A DNA stretch of 7,138 nt from Candidatus Uhrbacteria bacterium RIFCSPLOWO2_02_FULL_48_12 (lineage in GTDB: Bacteria > Patescibacteriota > Patescibacteriia > GWA2-46-9), in NCBI GenBank assembly GCA_001791425.1, contig MGEP01000028.1:2716-9853 (forward strand), written 5' to 3'. The translations under genes were made by a program, and so were the position numbers. Under the pieces are notes generated by a model that was given only the letters and a program-made list of their open reading frames with translations, was not told the DNA's origin and searched no databases. Positions 4,537 through 7,138 of this stretch are shown one piece after another. Positions within the stretch are counted from its first letter, which is position 1, and every line of letters starts with the position of its first letter.

Positions 4537-5568
4537 CTAACGATCCAGACTACGAAGAACTTTCAGATACAGCTCTTCAACGATTCTCTCCTGCGGTTTG
4601 CCAGCTTTGGCATAATGGTCAAGACCCGGCGCCGCATTGATTTCCAAAACCCAGTACTTGCCGGCTACGGGCGGATCGCTTATCTCCCCGTCAACCAGGA
4701 GGTCAACGCCACACAAACGTAAATTCATGTCGTTGGTCAATTTTACCGCAAGCTCCCTGAAAGCAGGGTTAACGCTCCCAGTCACATCAATGGCATCGCC
4801 GCCGGAGGAGAGGTTGGCGTTATCAAGCAGGAATATCCGTTCACCGCGAGATAGCACCGAGCGGAGCGAAAGCCCCTGATGCTTCAGTTTCGAGGCCAAG
4901 CGCGGATCGTCCATCTTGATACGCGTTCCACGCTTTGCGGCTATAAACTGACGTTGCTTTACCTCCAGCAATCGTTGGATTGACGTTCTGCCGTCGCCGA
5001 CAACATTAAGCGGTATACGCTCATAGGTGGAAATCATTTCCTCGTCCAGAACAACCAACCGATAATCTCGACCGACAACCGGACTTTGCACCAACGCCAC
5101 GCGATCCTGCTTGAGTGCGGCGCGCATGGCGCGATAGAACTCACGCCGGTTGTGAACGACAGCAACACCCACGCCCTGACTGCCACTATTGGGCTTTACC
5201 ACAACAGGAAAGCCAAGACGCCTTGCGTACACATATGCGTCGTCAATCGTGCGGCGTGGTTCCCTGATGGCCTCCGCCAATTCTTCTGAGAAGAATGTTT
5301 TGCTGTGAGGCACGACAGGATAACCGAGCCGCCGCATGAACAGATTGGCATAATCCTTATCTTTTGCGATGTCCGAAGCTCCAACCGGGTTAAGATCAAG
5401 AGTGTTGTACCGGAAATATGACTTTCTTCCGCTCTTGAACATAATCTGCCCGGCAATTCCCCACTTGGGCTCCAGAAATACACTCGCCCCGATGCGCGGC
5501 GCAAGCTTCTTGAGTAGCTTCCCTAAAATCAGCGATTCTTTTTTGGTCCGTCTTTTCACGTTTTTCAT
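4537..5568 (-). CDS. ATP-grasp ligase, cyanophycin synthetase/RimK-like
   Basis: ATP-grasp enzymes activate a carboxylate as acyl phosphate and join it to an amine or thiol. This 343-aa protein carries a glycine-rich nucleotide loop VVKPNSGSQGVGV (123-135), the strand and loop RIPLNVVGDGRTSI (184-197), NLSSGGDAIDVT (252-263) and the metal-binding VLEINAAPGLDHY (307-319; E309 and N311 as Mg ligands). RxPxNVVGDG...NLSxGG.A.DVT...EINAAPGL is the signature shared with the ATP-grasp domain of cyanophycin synthetase and bifunctional glutathione synthetases. Neither the Mur-ligase half nor the N-terminal domain of cyanophycin synthetase is present, so the product is not cyanophycin by default. The ATG at 5568 has a strong Shine-Dalgarno. 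It is followed by its own terminator and appears monocistronic. Substrates are unknown; a peptide- or glutamate-tagging ligase is possible. High-confidence superfamily, low-confidence function. Confidence 0.9.
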   Translation of the reverse strand: MKNVKRRTKKESLILGKLLKKLAPRIGASVFLEPKWGIAGQIMFKSGRKSYFRYNTLDLNPVGASDIAKDKDYANLFMRRLGYPVVPHSKTFFSEELAEAIREPRRTIDDAYVYARRLGFPVVVKPNSGSQGVGVAVVHNRREFYRAMRAALKQDRVALVQSPVVGRDYRLVVLDEEMISTYERIPLNVVGDGRTSIQRLLEVKQRQFIAAKRGTRIKMDDPRLASKLKHQGLSLRSVLSRGERIFLLDNANLSSGGDAIDVTGSVNPAFRELAVKLTNDMNLRLCGVDLLVDGEISDPPVAGKYWVLEINAAPGLDHYAKAGKPQERIVEELYLKVLRSLDR

Positions 5569-5571
5569 GAT

Positions 5572-5577
5572 ACCTCC
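5572..5577 (-). promoter_or_regulatory. Strong ribosome binding site of the ATP-grasp gene
   Basis: GGAGGT lies three bases before the ATG at 5568 (GGAGGTATCATG). It is the only near-perfect Shine-Dalgarno seen in the window and fixes the start codon. No convincing minus-strand promoter was identified in the AT-rich sequence upstream of it. Confidence 0.8.
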
Positions 5578-5768
5578 GCTTTTCGATTGTAGAAGAACAT
5601 TTCTTCAAATAAGGCAGCACTCCTTATTGGAGATAAGACTCTAACATCTTTTCTGTATGGTGTAAAGTGGGAATAATTAAGTTTAACTTTTAGAAAAAAG
5701 TGATGTTAAAACTATTAAAACTAGCCGAAAATTTTCTGAAAATTATTAAAGTAACATTTTGGAGCAGT

Positions 5769-5797
5769 TTGACAATGAAATCTTATACATCTAAAAT
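5769..5797 (+). promoter_or_regulatory. Tandem promoter P1 for the surface protein
   Basis: Perfect TTGACA (5769-5774), 17-bp spacer, TAAAAT (5792-5797; 5 of 6). The predicted start is near 5804, inside the next promoter. The surrounding 5640-5870 region is very AT-rich and holds no gene. Confidence 0.75.
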
Positions 5798-5826
5798 TTG
5801 ACAAAACAGTAAAAATAAGGTAAAAT
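5798..5826 (+). promoter_or_regulatory. Tandem promoter P2 for the surface protein
   Basis: A second perfect TTGACA (5798-5803) begins on the base after the P1 -10 box, with the same 17-bp spacer and the same TAAAAT (5821-5826). The start near 5833 gives a leader of roughly 38 nt, A-rich and without a Shine-Dalgarno, before the ATG at 5871. Confidence 0.75.
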
Positions 5827-5870
5827 AACAGCATAATTTAAAAAATTAAACAAAAATAAACAACAAAAAT

Positions 5871-7138
5871 ATGGGTTTTGACAAACTTTTTCATAGAGTT
5901 TTTCTTAGTGCCACAGCCACAATTGCTTTCGCGGTAATTGTGGCTGTTGGTTATTTGGCAACAAATGAGAAATTTGGATTAGCCACCGACTCTACATCCT
6001 GCGGCACTGGATACTACTGGGATGGCTCTACCTGCGTCCCCAACACTACCACTACAACTACCTGCGATTGGTCAACACATTATTTAAAAACATCAACCAA
6101 TACCTGCCAACCCAAAACAAATTGTTATGATACGGCGAATCCAGAATATAACACTGTGGAATGCCAAGGCGTGCGAAGCACAAACACCACATCTTCCACC
6201 ACTTGCGGCACTGGATACTACTGGAACGGAACATCATGCGTGGCTTCAGGCACCACCACCTGCTCTTCGGGACAATATTGGAACGGTTCAGCTTGCGTTG
6301 ACAGCACCAGCACTGTTGACCAGACAACACAAACATGGAACTCGCTTGGGCTAAGCTCACAGATTCGCACTGACGCCGATTCAACGCGTATCACCCAGCT
6401 TAAACAAACATGCGCCAACGTACCAATAGGCGCTGATATCTGGATGCCCAACGCCGGCACTTTCAGCAGTGTTGACTTTGGCATGCCTGACCCGGCTAAG
6501 TGCACGCTTGCCGCGGCTTGTACGTCCACTCAATATTTCAATGGCACCAGTTGCGTGACTAGCTCCAGTGGAACGTCTTCCAGCGGTAGCTGGGTAAATA
6601 AAATATGGACCTTTAAAGACGGAACAAGCAATTCTTATATTCTTAACCGCACTGACAGTGAATACTTAAATTACATCACTAGTATTGAAGCACAATGTCT
6701 CCTTATAAATAAAAGTCAATTTACCTGGAAACCGAATGCCGGCGATGACAGCGCCACCAACTGGCAAAATTTTGGAATTCCAGATTGTTCGGCCAGCAGC
6801 ACTTCTAACACCTCCTCTTGCCCAAGCAATATAGTCACCCTGCTTGGCAACGGCTGTCATACTATGTCCAGCGCATACTTTAACAGCGCTATGACAAATT
6901 ATGTACTGTTCGGCGCTTCAAACGTTGTGTCTTGCGCTACTACTTATTTGTCAGGATGCACAGTCGGAGGCAATACCACCACCTGCTCTTCGGGACAATA
7001 TTGGAACGGTTCAGCTTGCGTTGACAGCACCAGCACTGTTGGCCAGACAACACAAACATGGAACTCGCTTGGGCTAAGCTCACAGATTCGCACTGACGCC
7101 GATTCAACGCGTATCACCCAGCTTAAACAAACATGCGC
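5871..7138 (+). CDS. Large Cys-rich repeat surface protein (N-terminal 422 aa, continues beyond window)
   Basis: The frame is open from ATG 5871 to the edge. Residues 1-10 are basic and 11-30 hydrophobic (FLSATATIAFAVIVAVGYLA): a signal peptide or membrane anchor. The rest is Ser/Thr/Asn/Cys-rich and extracellular in character. Short modules C-x3-x-[YQ]-[WF]-[DN]-G-[ST]-x-C-type (CGTGYYWDGSTC and variants) start at residues 44, 112, 131, 217 and 372. Between them lies an unnamed domain of about 60 residues: W156...RTD(166-168)...C181...C211 and W246...RTD(260-262)...C276...C306, both with a PNAG motif and FG[MI]PD before the last Cys, with exactly 30 residues between the two Cys. A third copy starts at W397 and is nearly identical to the first. 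Function is unknown; adhesion, host/partner attachment or a cell-surface layer are guesses. Strong tandem promoters point to high expression. Confidence 0.88.
   Translation, partial: MGFDKLFHRVFLSATATIAFAVIVAVGYLATNEKFGLATDSTSCGTGYYWDGSTCVPNTTTTTTCDWSTHYLKTSTNTCQPKTNCYDTANPEYNTVECQGVRSTNTTSSTTCGTGYYWNGTSCVASGTTTCSSGQYWNGSACVDSTSTVDQTTQTWNSLGLSSQIRTDADSTRITQLKQTCANVPIGADIWMPNAGTFSSVDFGMPDPAKCTLAAACTSTQYFNGTSCVTSSSGTSSSGSWVNKIWTFKDGTSNSYILNRTDSEYLNYITSIEAQCLLINKSQFTWKPNAGDDSATNWQNFGIPDCSASSTSNTSSCPSNIVTLLGNGCHTMSSAYFNSAMTNYVLFGASNVVSCATTYLSGCTVGGNTTTCSSGQYWNGSACVDSTSTVGQTTQTWNSLGLSSQIRTDADSTRITQLKQTC
5913..5947 (+). repeat. 12-bp perfect inverted repeat in the signal-segment codons
   Basis: ACAGCCACAATT (5913-5924) and AATTGTGGCTGT (5936-5947) are exact reverse complements around an 11-nt centre that can add three weaker pairs. 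The hairpin lies 42-77 nt after the start codon, in the codons of the hydrophobic segment. No T-run follows, so it is not a typical terminator. Confidence 0.7.
6252..6415 (+). repeat. Surface-protein DNA duplication, copy 1
   Basis: This 164-bp stretch recurs at 6975-7138, offset by 723 bp (241 codons), with one difference (A6319 versus G7042, Asp to Gly). It encodes the CSSGQYWNGSAC module and the start of the RTD domain. Copy 2 is cut by the window edge, so the full repeat is longer. Confidence 0.95.
6975..7138 (+). repeat. Surface-protein DNA duplication, copy 2 (continues)
   Basis: Second copy of 6252-6415. Identity starts abruptly at an ACC-triplet run (ACCACCACC, coding for Thr), a plausible recombination point, and continues to the last base of the window. 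A tandem array with a 723-bp unit is possible. Confidence 0.95.

Noticed and set aside
6000..6225. Possible CRISPR-like spacing of the repeated Cys-module DNA (6000-6022 and 6204-6225)
   Set aside because: Only two copies, in frame inside a coding sequence, encoding the CGTGYYW motif; these are protein repeats.
6058..6529. Minus-strand frames opposite the surface protein
   Set aside because: Cys/Trp-rich appearance is produced by the complementary repeat codons of the plus-strand gene.

Overview
The window looks like a piece of a streamlined bacterial genome, most likely a Patescibacteria/CPR member (Parcubacteria-like). This is inference from content, not from a phylogenetic marker search. 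The reasons are: mixed base composition with very AT-rich intergenic gaps, few Shine-Dalgarno sequences, a tRNA gene without encoded CCA, an uptake/salvage-type gene cassette, a large Cys-rich surface protein, and short GC-rich palindromic repeats, one of them inside a conserved coding region. TGA behaves as a stop codon, so the standard bacterial code applies.

Layout. Positions 1-1536 (minus) hold the first 512 codons of uvrB, cut by the window edge, with an in-frame palindromic insertion of about 28 codons. A divergent AT-rich gap leads to a small one-helix membrane protein (1630-1812, plus). From about 1809 to 2281 lies a compact RNA/repeat island: a candidate promoter, a tRNA-Gly(GCC)-like sequence that lacks a T arm, an intact tRNA-Gly(GCC) sitting at the tip of a long inverted repeat, and the decayed remnant of a helix-turn-helix transposase-type protein on the minus strand.

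Positions 2282-4342 (minus) form a tight three-gene operon read in the order ECF-type membrane S component, RibD_C/dihydrofolate-reductase-like oxidoreductase, CofE-family gamma-glutamyl ligase. The genes overlap (29 bp and an ATGA junction). The operon has its own candidate promoter and a leader of about 110 nt that can fold. Together these genes would suit import, reduction and gamma-glutamylation of a vitamin-like cofactor; folate is the most economical guess. Just upstream, ended by a clear hairpin terminator, is a monocistronic ATP-grasp ligase resembling the ATP-grasp domain of cyanophycin synthetase (4537-5568, minus), with the best ribosome binding site of the window.

The 300-bp gap at 5569-5870 holds two near-consensus sigma70 promoters in direct tandem, firing rightward into a large secreted or surface-anchored protein (5871 to the right edge). 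Its first 422 residues show an N-terminal membrane segment, repeated Cys-x10-Cys modules, and an unnamed domain present at least three times, with a nearly perfect DNA duplication at 723-bp spacing.

The strongest candidates for something undescribed are the ECF/RibD_C/CofE cassette, the palindromic element inside uvrB, and the odd tRNA-Gly pair.
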